From Spirochaetaceae bacterium (GTDB lineage: Bacteria; Myxococcota_A; UBA9160; UBA4427): DNA of 64,000 bases. Below the pieces are notes generated by a model. That model was not told the DNA's origin. It saw nothing but the letters and a program-made list of their open reading frames with translations, and searched no databases. The DNA lies in NCBI GenBank assembly GCA_020632655.1, contig JACKFD010000005.1, forward strand, positions 186,001 to 250,000. The letters are read 5' to 3'. The position numbers and the translations under genes were made by a program. This document shows, piece after piece, positions 41,983 through 50,848 of the stretch. Each line of letters opens with the position of its first letter. Within the stretch, counting starts at the first letter, position 1.

Positions 41983-42192
41983 TCCGTGTCCTCCTTCGGC
42001 TCTCTCGAAGCCGCGATCGAGGCCTTCGAGGGTAGCGACTGGATGGAAGACCGGGACTCCGGCGAGGCGAAGCGTCGAGTCCGGTCCCGGCCTTCGCCCG
42101 TGCGTCGAGGGGGCTCACGCGGAAGATCACGCGCGGCCCTCGATCCCTTCGCCTCGTGCGCCGAAGAGAGCCGGGAGCGAGGAGGATCCGAC

Positions 42193-43275
42193 GTGGCAAC
42201 GACGAGCGCGAGGACGGGGAACAGGAAGAGACGCCTCGAGCCGGCCTTCGGCTTCGAGCGTCGGCACTACTACGTCGTCGGGGCCTCCGCGTCGGGTCAG
42301 TCGATCGCCCGCTTCCTGCTTCGCGCGGGACATCGCGTCTCGCTCTCGGACCGGGATCCCGGCCGCGCACTGGAATCTGCGACCGTACGCCTCGGCGGTG
42401 CGATCCAGCTCGCCCGCGGCCGGCACGACCCGGCGCTCGCGGCACGCGCCGATCTCGTCGTTCTCGCTCCCGAGACGGAGCCCGACGACGCGATCGCCGA
42501 CTTTGCGAGGCGGCGGGGCAAGCGCGTGCTCTCCGCCCTCGAGTTCGTGGCCAACGAAGCGCGCATCAAGCTCGTGGCGATCGTGGGGAGCGGGGGGAAG
42601 ACGGCGACGCTCTCGGTGGTGCGGCGACTGCTCGCGGATCCGATCGCACGCGGACGCGTCTTCGTCGCGGACCGTCGGCCGGGCTTCGACGTGACGGGGG
42701 CGCTCGATGGGGTCCGTTGCCGCCACGTCGTCGCCGCGCTCGAAGTCGCGGACCTCGCCCGCGTCGATCGGCTCGAGCCCGAGCTGATGGTCGTCACGAA
42801 GCTCGTCGAGCCGGTCGCGGCCGCCGAGCCCGCGAGGGGCGACGGCTCCCTCGACGCGATGTTCGGCTTTCTCGCGCGACTCGAGGGCGAGCTTCCGGTC
42901 GTGGCGAGCGAGCACGACTGGTCGATCCTGATGCGTCATCTCGGGCGGAGCGGCGCCCGCCATGCGCGGATCGGCGTCGACATCCTGCCGGACGCGCTCG
43001 ACGCGACGCGGCTGCTGGCCGAGCGCGTCCGTCGCATCCTGGATTGCGTCGGCGTCGTACCGTCACCCGAGCCGCGGGAGATCCTCGAAGCGATCCGATG
43101 CCGAGAGGCGTCGGCCCCCGAACACGCGTCGGGGCGGGCGATGCCCGTTCGAATGGCGAACGGTCGGGAGGGCGTGTCGGATCAGGCGGTCGGTGCGACG
43201 CCCACGCCCGAACCGGCGGCCGAAACGCCGCGCGACTCGGCGACGCGGTCCACCACGATCTCCACCCTGCGGTAG
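42193..43275 (+). CDS. Mur-ligase-like protein (MurD N-terminal type)
   Basis: A 360-residue protein resembling the first two domains of MurD-type ligases: a Rossmann-like start (VVGASASGQSIARFLLRAGH then RVSLSDRDPG, from about residue 29) and an ATP-loop-like VGSGGKTATLSVV (about residue 136), where MurD has GTNGKST/T. The usual C-terminal ligase domain is missing. The GTG start at 42193 has GGAGG 7 bases upstream. Its last 94 bases overlap the convergent ATP-grasp gene, so the final 30 residues may not be conserved. By context it belongs to the ATP-grasp cluster. Confidence 0.55.
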   Translation: MATTSARTGNRKRRLEPAFGFERRHYYVVGASASGQSIARFLLRAGHRVSLSDRDPGRALESATVRLGGAIQLARGRHDPALAARADLVVLAPETEPDDAIADFARRRGKRVLSALEFVANEARIKLVAIVGSGGKTATLSVVRRLLADPIARGRVFVADRRPGFDVTGALDGVRCRHVVAALEVADLARVDRLEPELMVVTKLVEPVAAAEPARGDGSLDAMFGFLARLEGELPVVASEHDWSILMRHLGRSGARHARIGVDILPDALDATRLLAERVRRILDCVGVVPSPEPREILEAIRCREASAPEHASGRAMPVRMANGREGVSDQAVGATPTPEPAAETPRDSATRSTTISTLR

Positions 43276-44462
43276 ACCTCGTCGATCCGCGCCTGCACCT
43301 CGTCGCGGTTCCGCCCGACGACGACGAAGACCCCGAAGCGTTCGGCGTGGCTGCGGGTCGGGGGGATGGTGTCACCGGCCGCGTACCAGAAGGCGAGCTT
43401 CGCGAGCCAGGGCTCGCCGCGCAGGGACTCGGCGCCGCCGATGCGGCGCAGTCGCCCCGGCTCGACGAAGAAGTAGCGATTCGCGACGCAGCGCTCGAAG
43501 CGTGGCGTGAGCGCGTCGAGATCCGGCGTGTCGCCGATCGCGATTCGGATGGCGGCCTCGACGTAGTTCACGCCCGTGCCGAGCGGGACGAGGCTCTCGC
43601 AGAAGTCGCCGCCCGAGAGTCGGGCCGCGAGCTCGATCATCTTCGGGCCCTCGTCGGTCATCACGACGTCGCCCTTCGTGACGCCATCGGTGATGTCGAG
43701 GGCAAGCGAAGCGCGGACGACGAGATCCTCGACGGCTTGCCGCTCGGCGGTGTCGAGGGTGCTCGGAACCCAGCCGCCATTCTCCATGAACTGCGGACGG
43801 AAGCGATCGAGGAGCTCGTAGTTGCGGTCGGCGAAGCCGGGCGTCACGCCGCGTCCCCTCCACAGCACGGTCTCCGTGCTGATCTGGGGCCCCGGCAGGT
43901 ATTCCTCGACGAGGCACGCTCCGATCCGCGAGTACGCGATCGAGCGCGCGAAGAGTGCGTCGAGGTCGCAGCCCGGTTCGAGCAGGAAGACGCCGCGCGA
44001 GCCCGAGCTGTCGAGGGGCTTCAGCACGAGGGGCAGGCCGCGCGCGGCGACGGCCGCGTGCAGCTCCGCCGCCCGCTCGATCCGTTCGAACCAGGGGATC
44101 GGGATGCCACGCTCCCGGAAGCGGCACTTCATCGCGTACTTGTCCGTGGCGAGCCGGGCGCTCTCGGTCGAGGGACCGGGGGTGCCGAGGTGGGCCGCGA
44201 GCGCGGCGACGACGTCCGGGATGTCGCTGCCCATGGTCGTCACGCCGAGCAGGCGATGTCCCTTCGCGCGGAGCGAGTCGGCGAGCTCCACGAGGGCGGG
44301 GACGTCGCGCGTGCTGACGACGGCGGACTCGTTCGCACGGGCGAAGCCCGGCGAGTCGGGATTACGGTCGATCGCGACGACGTGGAGGCCCATCGCGCGG
44401 GCCGTCTCGATCATGAAGAGCTGGTCGGCGCTCGCGCCGAGCACGAGGAGGGTCCCGGTCAT
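43182..44462 (-). CDS. ATP-grasp ligase 1
   Basis: A 426-residue ATP-grasp enzyme with an N-terminal preATP-grasp fold (LLVLGASADQLFMIETARAM), an ATP lid LVLKPLDSSGSRGV (about residues 148-161), VEEYLPGPQ and a metal-binding end MIELAARLSGGDF. All catalytic features look intact. The family joins a carboxylate to an amine or thiol through an acyl phosphate. It lies 33 bases after the SDR and follows the DXS-like gene in one operon. Substrates unknown; carnosine-synthase-like or PurK-like relatives are possible. Confidence 0.85.
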   Translation of the reverse strand: MTGTLLVLGASADQLFMIETARAMGLHVVAIDRNPDSPGFARANESAVVSTRDVPALVELADSLRAKGHRLLGVTTMGSDIPDVVAALAAHLGTPGPSTESARLATDKYAMKCRFRERGIPIPWFERIERAAELHAAVAARGLPLVLKPLDSSGSRGVFLLEPGCDLDALFARSIAYSRIGACLVEEYLPGPQISTETVLWRGRGVTPGFADRNYELLDRFRPQFMENGGWVPSTLDTAERQAVEDLVVRASLALDITDGVTKGDVVMTDEGPKMIELAARLSGGDFCESLVPLGTGVNYVEAAIRIAIGDTPDLDALTPRFERCVANRYFFVEPGRLRRIGGAESLRGEPWLAKLAFWYAAGDTIPPTRSHAERFGVFVVVGRNRDEVQARIDEVYRRVEIVVDRVAESRGVSAAGSGVGVAPTA

Positions 44463-44495
44463 TCGTTCCTCTCGGAGGGGATGCGGTCCCGGCGA

Positions 44496-45260
44496 CTAGC
44501 CGAGGAAGACGCCCCCGTTCACGTTCAGCACGTGGCCCGTCACGTAGGCGGACTCGTCGCTCGCCAGGTAGAGCGCGGCGGCGGCCACGTCGTGCGGGTC
44601 GCCCACCCGGGCGAGGGGGATCGTCGCGAGGATCGCCTCCTCGGACTCCCGGGTGAGGATGTCGTCGTACATGTCGGTCGCGACGTAGCCGGGAGCGATC
44701 GCGTTGACCCGTACGCCGGAGGGGGCGTAGAGCTTCGCGAGGGAGCGGGTGAGGGAGATGAGGCCGGCCTTCGCGGCGGCGTAGTGGGGTGCCTTGGTGC
44801 CACCGGTCTGGCCACCGACCGAGGTGACGTTCACGATGTTGCCGACGCCTCGGGACTCGAAGTGGGGGCCCAGCTCCTGGGCGAAGACGAAGGCGCTCTT
44901 CAGGTTGACGTCGAAGGTATGGTCCCAGTCCGCGTCGCTGATCGTCGCGAAGGGCTTCTGCTCGAGGAAGCCCGCGTTGTTGACGACGACGTCGAGCTGG
45001 CCGAAGGCCTCGATCGTGCGGTCGATGCATCGGCGGATGCTCGCGCGCTCGGTCACGTCGAGCTGGAGCGACACGGCGCGGCCGCCTTCCTTCTCGATCC
45101 GTCGGGCGAGCGCGTCGGCGGCCTCGTCGCTTCGATGCCAGGTGATCGCGACGTCGGCGCCTTCCCGGGCGAAGCGTTCCGCGATCGCGCGGCCGATGCC
45201 TCGCGAGGAGCCGGAGACGAGGGCGACGCGTCCTGCGAGGGCGCCTCCGCTCACGACCAT
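44496..45260 (-). CDS. Short-chain dehydrogenase, FabG-like
   Basis: A 254-residue classical SDR close to 3-oxoacyl-ACP reductases: cofactor loop SGSSRGIGRAIAERF, VNNAG, catalytic Ser in NVTSVGGQ, YAAAK, and VNAIAPGYVATDM. Its first codons overlap the end of the DXS-like gene by 10 bases, so the two are coupled. A separate FabG role in fatty acid synthesis is unlikely given the position between a DXS-like and an ATP-grasp gene; reduction of the DXS-like product is more plausible. Confidence 0.85.
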   Translation of the reverse strand: MVVSGGALAGRVALVSGSSRGIGRAIAERFAREGADVAITWHRSDEAADALARRIEKEGGRAVSLQLDVTERASIRRCIDRTIEAFGQLDVVVNNAGFLEQKPFATISDADWDHTFDVNLKSAFVFAQELGPHFESRGVGNIVNVTSVGGQTGGTKAPHYAAAKAGLISLTRSLAKLYAPSGVRVNAIAPGYVATDMYDDILTRESEEAILATIPLARVGDPHDVAAAALYLASDESAYVTGHVLNVNGGVFLG

Positions 45261-47014
45261 CGCTCCTGGATGCGCGCCAGGATGCCGTCGGCGTCGAGTC
45301 GGTAGGCGCGGGCGAGCTCCTCGTTCGAGCCCGGCTCGACGAAGGCGCAGGGCAGGCCGATCCGGAGCAGCCGGCAGTCGAGCTCGTGGTCCATCGCGAG
45401 CGCCGCGATCGCGGATCCCACCCCGCCGTCGAGCACGGCCTCCTCGACCGTCACCACGCGTCGGTAGCGGCGCATCAAGTCGACCAGCTGCGCCTCGGGC
45501 AGGGGCTTGAGATGTCGCAGGTTGACGAGTCCCGCGCTCGTGCCCGCGGTGCGCAGCCGCGAACAGGCCTCCCGGGCCGCCGCGAAGCGCGGGCCGACGG
45601 CGATCAGCAAGAGCTCCGCGCCCTCCTCGACGAGCTCGGCCCGGGCGAAGGACTCGGCCGGCTCCTCGAGCACGGAGGCATCGAAGGCGTCCCCGGGTCC
45701 GTAGGGCATCGCGACGAGGGTCGGATGTGCGAGCGAGACGAGCCCGTCGCGCACCATCCGCTCGAGCTCGTGGACGTCCTTGGGATACATCGTCCGCAGG
45801 TTCGGCAACGGCCGCGTGTAGCCGGTCTCGTAGATCCCGTGATGGGTCGGGTTGTCGTAGCCCGCGAATCCCGTCCGGACCGTGAGGATCAGGATCGGGA
45901 GGTCCATGAAGCAGACGTCGTGGATCAGCTGGTCGAAGGCGCGCTGCATGAAGGTCGACTGGTAGAAGACGACCGGCTTGTAGCCCCCCGTCGCGAGCCC
46001 AACGGTCAGGCTCATCGCGTGCTGCTCCATCATGCCCGGGTCGAAGCAGCGCTCGGGGAACTTCTCGAAGATCGGCTGCAGCCCCGTCGCGTAGAGCGTC
46101 GAGGGCGTGATCGCGACGATCCGCTCGTCCCGCGCCATCTCCTCGCCGATCACCCGGGCCGCCGTCTCGGGATAGGGCGGGGCGCCCGCGCGGGGTCGGG
46201 CGGCGCCGGTCTCGCGGTCGTAGGGAAAGGAGAAGTGCATCCGGAGCGGATGCGCGTCCGCGGGCGCGTAGCCCTCGCCCTTGCGCGTCTTGAGATGCAC
46301 GAGCGCGACCCGGTCGGAGCCGCGCGCCCCACGCAAGGCCCCCACGACCTGGCCGACGTCGTGACCGTCGACCGGGCCATGGTAGTCGAGGCCGAGGGAC
46401 GAGAAGAGGAGCTCGGGCCGCGTCTCGCCCGGCTCGAGGGTGCGGAGGTACTCGTGCAGCGCCCCGAAGCCCGGGCTGATCGCGTAGCCGTTGTCGTTGA
46501 GCACGAGGATCAGATTGGTGTCGCGCTCGACGGCGGCATGGTTCAGCGCCTCGAGGGCGAGTCCCTCGGCGAGGGATCCGTCGCCGATCACGGCGATCGT
46601 ATGGTGCGGCGCGTGCGCGAGGCGGTTCGCGAGGGCGATGCCCAGGGCGATCGAGATCGAGGTGCCGGCGTGGGACGCCTCGATCACGTCGTGCTCGCTC
46701 TCCGTACGCGTCACGAAGCGGTTCATGCCGCCGTAGGTGTCGAGGGTCGAGAAGGCCGCCGCGCGTCCCGTCACGATCTTGTGCGTGTAGCCCTGATGAC
46801 CCGTGTCCCAGATGATCTTGTCGCGCGGCGAGTCGAAGACGTGGTGGAGTGCGAGCGAGAGCTCGACCGTACCCAGGTTCGCGCCGATGTGGCCGCCGGT
46901 GCGGGCGGTCGTGTCGATCAGGAACTCGCGCACGCGACCCGCAAAGGCCTCGAGCTCGGGAATCGAGAGTGATCGGAGGGCCTCGGGGCCCTTGACGTCG
47001 TGGGGATCCAGCAT
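45251..47014 (-). CDS. DXS-like transketolase
   Basis: A 587-residue thiamine-diphosphate enzyme related to 1-deoxyxylulose-5-phosphate synthase. Seen are IWDTGHQGYTHKIVTGR, the ThDP motif GDGSLAEG ... LNDNGYA, the catalytic Glu in GMMEQHAMSLTVGLA, and a C-terminal transketolase domain. It is 30-50 residues shorter than housekeeping DXS, and lies with an SDR and ATP-grasp genes instead of isoprenoid genes. I infer it makes a deoxy-keto sugar or acyloin precursor for the cluster; a housekeeping DXS role is not excluded. Confidence 0.8.
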   Translation of the reverse strand: MLDPHDVKGPEALRSLSIPELEAFAGRVREFLIDTTARTGGHIGANLGTVELSLALHHVFDSPRDKIIWDTGHQGYTHKIVTGRAAAFSTLDTYGGMNRFVTRTESEHDVIEASHAGTSISIALGIALANRLAHAPHHTIAVIGDGSLAEGLALEALNHAAVERDTNLILVLNDNGYAISPGFGALHEYLRTLEPGETRPELLFSSLGLDYHGPVDGHDVGQVVGALRGARGSDRVALVHLKTRKGEGYAPADAHPLRMHFSFPYDRETGAARPRAGAPPYPETAARVIGEEMARDERIVAITPSTLYATGLQPIFEKFPERCFDPGMMEQHAMSLTVGLATGGYKPVVFYQSTFMQRAFDQLIHDVCFMDLPILILTVRTGFAGYDNPTHHGIYETGYTRPLPNLRTMYPKDVHELERMVRDGLVSLAHPTLVAMPYGPGDAFDASVLEEPAESFARAELVEEGAELLLIAVGPRFAAAREACSRLRTAGTSAGLVNLRHLKPLPEAQLVDLMRRYRRVVTVEEAVLDGGVGSAIAALAMDHELDCRLLRIGLPCAFVEPGSNEELARAYRLDADGILARIQERWS

Positions 47015-47373
47015 GTGGAGCTTCCTATCGGCTGCCGACCGCCTGCGTCTCCAATCGAATCGCCTGCGAGGCCGCTCACGGCAAAGGAATGCGGCATTCG
47101 CCGGACCGTCGTGATCGGGCGAACGCCGGAGCTCCGACCCGCATCGGGCCCGAGTCGTGCAGTGTCGTCGCGCGTGCGCGCCGCAGCGGGATGTTCCCGT
47201 CCGATCGGCGAGGCGACACGGGAACGTGTCGAAGGATCTGGAGCGGACCCGAACACTCGCAACGAGCGGGTAGCTCTCCGGTCAAGTCGAGCGATTCGGC
47301 GACCGAATCGGGCGGGAGGTCGCGACGGATCCGAGCGGAGCAGACGCCGCGGGGCCGAGGAGGGCGCAGAGCC
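47015..47373. promoter_or_regulatory. 359-bp divergent control region
   Basis: This region separates the DXS-like operon (minus) from the methyltransferase operon (plus). No gene is seen. It contains the palindrome GACACG-GGAA-CGTGTC (47215-47230), and GTTCCCGT (47193-47200) that pairs with ACGGGAAC (47218-47225). These are good operator candidates. No clear -35/-10 boxes could be assigned. Confidence 0.55.
47193..47230. promoter_or_regulatory. Overlapping inverted repeats, operator candidate
   Basis: Two perfect inverted repeats share sequence: an 8-bp arm pair (47193-47200 and 47218-47225) and a 6-4-6 palindrome at 47215-47230. They are placed about 145-180 bases from the plus-strand start and about 180-215 from the minus-strand start, between two divergent operons. 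Confidence 0.45.
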
Positions 47374-48567
47374 GTGGAGTGGGTGCACGTCGCATGCGCG
47401 ATCTGCGGTGCGGAGGACGCCGACCCGATCTACCGCCGCACCCACCACGCCGGTCCGACGCTCGGTCGCTTCGAGAAGACCGACGTACTCTGCAACCGAT
47501 GCGGCTTCATGTACACCAGCCCGCGTCCGTCGCCGGAGGACATGCGTCGCCATTATGCGTCGGCGAGCGAAGCCTCCGGCAGCGTCTTCCATCGCAGCGA
47601 GCCCGGCTCCCGCCTTCATCGCCTCGTGACCGAGCGGGTCCGCTTCATCGAGTCCCGTCTCCCCGATCGCGCGGATCGCGAGCCGGGCCGCGTGCTCGAC
47701 GTCGGCTGTGCGACGGGCGACCTGCTCGCCGGGCTCGAGGCCCGACTGCCGGGCTGGCGTCGCGTCGGACTCGAGCCCTCGCGCTCCGCCGCCCGGGCCG
47801 CCGCGGCCCGCGGCATCGAGGTCCACGAGGGCGATCTCGAGGGCGCGATGCCCGAGGGTCCCTTCGAGATCGTGACCTGCATCAGCGCCCTCGAGCATTT
47901 CTGGGATCCGCGCTCGGCGCTCGAGCGGATCGCCCGGGCGCTGGCGCCCGAGGGCCTGCTCTTCGTCGAGGTGCCCGACTCGCTCCGGCCGGTCGCACAG
48001 ATCGCCGAGTTCTATTCGTGGGAGCATCTCTCGCACTTCACACGGAGCTCTCTCGAATGCTGCCTCGCCTCGGTCGGCCTCGTCCCGATCGCCTTCGACG
48101 AAGAGGTGGGGATCCCGAATCTGCGTGTCTGTGCCCGGCGCGCCGCGGCCGGCGAAGTCCTCGCGACGCGAGCCGGGGACGATGGGGCCGCCCTGCGCGC
48201 CGCCGTCGATCGCCATCGCGAGGCGCGCGAGCGCTTCGAGCAGGGCCTGGTCGAGCGCCTGGGCGGGCGCTTCGCGCGCTGGCGCGCGGAGGGCGCGCGG
48301 GTCGGCGTGTACGGCGCGGGCATGCACACGCGCTTCCTGAGCGATCTGCTGGATCTGGACGACGCCGTCGCCTGCGTGTTCGACAGCGATCCGGGCAAGA
48401 TCGGCGGACGCTTCCTCGACTGGCCCGTGCACGGGCCCGAGGCGCTCGCCGCGCTCGACCTCGACGCGGTCGTGATCTCGACCCATGCCTTCGAGGACGA
48501 GGTCTTCGCCGCGATCGCGCCGACCGCCGCCGCGCGCGGGATCGAGGTCGTGCGATGCTACGGCTGA
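47374..48567 (+). CDS. SAM-dependent methyltransferase with zinc-binding N-terminus
   Basis: A 397-residue three-part methyltransferase: N-terminal Cys4 zinc site (CAICG near residue 8, CNRCGF near 39), a class I SAM domain (VLDVGCATGDLLAGL, about residues 107-121), and a C-terminal Rossmann-like domain (VGVYGAGMHTRFLSDLL, then VFDSDPGKIGG). This is the layout of sugar C-methyltransferases (Methyltransf_13/14 type) acting on deoxy or keto sugars. The GTG at 47374 follows GAGGAGG by 10 bases. It overlaps the next ATP-grasp gene by 13 bases. Confidence 0.8.
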   Translation: MEWVHVACAICGAEDADPIYRRTHHAGPTLGRFEKTDVLCNRCGFMYTSPRPSPEDMRRHYASASEASGSVFHRSEPGSRLHRLVTERVRFIESRLPDRADREPGRVLDVGCATGDLLAGLEARLPGWRRVGLEPSRSAARAAAARGIEVHEGDLEGAMPEGPFEIVTCISALEHFWDPRSALERIARALAPEGLLFVEVPDSLRPVAQIAEFYSWEHLSHFTRSSLECCLASVGLVPIAFDEEVGIPNLRVCARRAAAGEVLATRAGDDGAALRAAVDRHREARERFEQGLVERLGGRFARWRAEGARVGVYGAGMHTRFLSDLLDLDDAVACVFDSDPGKIGGRFLDWPVHGPEALAALDLDAVVISTHAFEDEVFAAIAPTAAARGIEVVRCYG

Positions 48568-49673
48568 GCCGCGAAGCGGGTGGAGCGGACGACGCGTCGG
48601 GCGGATCCCTGCTCGTGTATGGCGCGGGTCGCAACCAGCTACCCGTGCTCGATGCCGCGCGGCGCGCCGGCTGGCGGGTGGTCGCGGTCGACCGCGACGC
48701 CTTCGCGCCGGGCGCCTCCCTCGCCGACCACTTCGTCTGCGAGAGCCTGCGGGAGCACGATGCGATCCTGCGCGAGCTCGTCGACGAGCGCCTCGCCGGC
48801 GTCGTCGCGCGCGTGACGGATCGGATCGCCCTCGACTCCTCGTCCCGGTTGGCCCGGGCACGCGGTCTCGTCGCACCCTGCGAAGCCCTGCTCGACGCCT
48901 CGACCAGCAAGCGGGCGCTCGCGCGACATTGCGCCGACCACGGGCTCCCGACCCCGCGGCGCTTCGAGTCGGCCGACGCCGTGGACTGGGGACGCGAGGC
49001 CGTCTGCCTTCGGCCGGACGTGACGATCCGTGGCAAGGACGGCATCCGGCGCATCGAGCGCGGGGACGATTGGTCCCGAGCCTGGCGGGCGGCGGCGTCC
49101 GCCTCGGCGAACGGTCGGGTCGACGTGTCCGAGTGGGTCGACGGGATCGACGTGTCTCTGCTCGTGCACCTCGACGCCGGTCGGGCGACCCGGCTCGCGC
49201 TCTGGGACGAGTGGGTCGCACTCGACGAAGGGGGTGCGATCCAGGGCGTCGGCTGCGGTACGCCCTCGGTCTTCGAGATGGATCCGAGCGGGATCGACGA
49301 CGTCGTCGAGCGACTCGGTCGGGCCTTTCCGGAGAGCCGGACGCTCGTCGCGCTGTCGCTGCGCGTCGATCGTTCGGGGCGGGCCTTCGTGATCGAGATC
49401 CACGTCGGCGTCGGCGGGGACGCGATCGCGGATCGGCTGCTGCCCTCGGCCTGGCCGGGCTACGACGCCTTCGCGCAGCTCGTCTCGGTCCAGACCGGTC
49501 GCGCCGCCTCGATCGCGGCCGGTAGGCCTCGGCCGCGCGCCCTCTTGCGGGACGGGGAGGACTGGCGGCTCGTTGCCGCGCGTGACGGGGAGGCGCTTCG
49601 GGCGCTCGCGCGGGCGACGGTCCGCGACGGCTGGACGATGCCCTTCGGTCTTCGGGCGGGAGGGGCCGCGTGA
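48555..49673 (+). CDS. ATP-grasp-like protein 2, altered motifs
   Basis: A 372-residue protein with a clear preATP-grasp start (SLLVYGAGRNQLPVLDAARR) and an ATP-grasp-like body. The ATP-contacting segment reads VCLRPDVTIRGKDGI, where active relatives have a KPxxGSGS-type sequence, and the metal end reads FVIEIHVGVGGD without the usual Arg/Asn. It may bind a different nucleotide or be a non-catalytic partner of the next ATP-grasp enzyme. The ATG at 48555 overlaps the methyltransferase stop; its own stop overlaps the next gene by 4 bases. Confidence 0.7.
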   Translation: MLRLSREAGGADDASGGSLLVYGAGRNQLPVLDAARRAGWRVVAVDRDAFAPGASLADHFVCESLREHDAILRELVDERLAGVVARVTDRIALDSSSRLARARGLVAPCEALLDASTSKRALARHCADHGLPTPRRFESADAVDWGREAVCLRPDVTIRGKDGIRRIERGDDWSRAWRAAASASANGRVDVSEWVDGIDVSLLVHLDAGRATRLALWDEWVALDEGGAIQGVGCGTPSVFEMDPSGIDDVVERLGRAFPESRTLVALSLRVDRSGRAFVIEIHVGVGGDAIADRLLPSAWPGYDAFAQLVSVQTGRAASIAAGRPRPRALLRDGEDWRLVAARDGEALRALARATVRDGWTMPFGLRAGGAA

Positions 49674-50848
49674 GGCCGGCGGTCGTGCAGCTGGGTGCGG
49701 GACCCGTGCAGCGGGACCTGATGAAGGCCATCGCCGGGGTCGGTCTCGCGCCGATCGTCGTCGATCGAGCGGAATCGCCGGCGGGATTGCCCGAAGGCGC
49801 GATCCATGTGCGCGCTCCGATCGACGATCCCGCCGCGATCCTCGCACCGCTCGCGAAGGCCTGCGCGGGGCTCGACGTCGGCGCCGTCCTCACGAGCACG
49901 GATCTCGGTGTCGGGAGCGTGAGTCCGATCGCCGCGGCTCTCGGGCTGCCCCATGCCCCGCCCGAGTCGATCGCGCTGATGGACGACAAGCACGCCGCCA
50001 AGCAGGCCTTCTCGCAGGCGGGGCTGCTCGTGCCCGAGGGTCGGCTCGTGCAGCGCGGCGAGGGGTCGGGCCCCGTCGATTCCGATCGGGAGTACGTCGT
50101 CAAGCCCGTGGATGCCTCGGGCAGCCGGGGCGTTCGCCGCGTGCGGGGCGCACCCGCGGTCGAGGAGGCGCTGCGCGAGGCCTTCGCGTTCGGGGCGCGT
50201 TGTCTGATCGAGGAGTGTGTCGAGGGCGATCACTACGACGTCAACGGTTTCGTCCGGGACGGTCGCTTCACGCTCGTGTCGATCGGGCGACGCTTCTTCA
50301 CGCCGGCGCCCGCATGCGTGCCGATCTACGGGGGCATCGACGCCGGGTGGGGACTCGGGCTCGCGGATCGGGTCTGCGATGCGATGCAGCGGGCGGTCGA
50401 CGTCGTGGGCTACGACCACGGGCCCGTCAAGGCCGACGTGATCGACGCCGAACGGGGACTCGTCCTGCTCGAGCTCGCCGCGCGCTTCCACGGTGACGTC
50501 TTCTCGCACCACACGTCACTCGCCGCCGGTCTGGCGCCGGCGGCGATCCGATGGCTCTCGCATCTCGACCTCTGCCCGCCGCCGACGGATCGATCGAAGC
50601 AGGGGGCCTGGGTCGCGGTCTTCGCCGAGCGCGCGGGCACGATCGCCGGGATCGAGGGGCTCGAGGCGCTCAAGGCCCATCGTGGATTCCGGGTCTGGAT
50701 CCCCCGGCTGGGCGTCGGCGACCGCGTCGTCGAGCCCTCCGACAATCGCGCGCTCGTGGGCTTCGGCATCCTGGGCTTCGAGCAGCGTGTCGACCTCTTC
50801 CGCGAGGCGCGCGAGGCCCGCTCGCTCGTTCGCGTCCCGACGCGTTAG
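49670..50848 (+). CDS. ATP-grasp ligase 3
   Basis: A 392-residue ATP-grasp enzyme: preATP-grasp domain (VVQLGAGPVQRDLMKAI), nucleotide segment YVVKPVDASGSRGVRRV, IEECVEGDHYDVNG, and metal-binding VLLELAARFHGDVF. Motifs are intact and closely parallel those of ATP-grasp 1. The GTG at 49670 overlaps the previous stop by 4 bases. It is the last gene of the plus-strand arm and converges on the sulfotransferase with a 4-base overlap. Substrates unknown; three ATP-grasp proteins in one cluster suggest stepwise amide or peptide-like bond formation. Confidence 0.85.
   Translation: MRPAVVQLGAGPVQRDLMKAIAGVGLAPIVVDRAESPAGLPEGAIHVRAPIDDPAAILAPLAKACAGLDVGAVLTSTDLGVGSVSPIAAALGLPHAPPESIALMDDKHAAKQAFSQAGLLVPEGRLVQRGEGSGPVDSDREYVVKPVDASGSRGVRRVRGAPAVEEALREAFAFGARCLIEECVEGDHYDVNGFVRDGRFTLVSIGRRFFTPAPACVPIYGGIDAGWGLGLADRVCDAMQRAVDVVGYDHGPVKADVIDAERGLVLLELAARFHGDVFSHHTSLAAGLAPAAIRWLSHLDLCPPPTDRSKQGAWVAVFAERAGTIAGIEGLEALKAHRGFRVWIPRLGVGDRVVEPSDNRALVGFGILGFEQRVDLFREAREARSLVRVPTR

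Noticed and set aside
42156..45305. A 1049-codon open frame on the plus strand
   Set aside because: It is antisense to the ATP-grasp and SDR genes, Arg/Gly-rich, and without any family motif; open only because of the high G+C content.
46918..50103. A 1061-codon open frame on the minus strand
   Set aside because: It runs antisense through the methyltransferase and ATP-grasp genes with low-complexity Arg/Ser/Pro content; those genes have clear domains.
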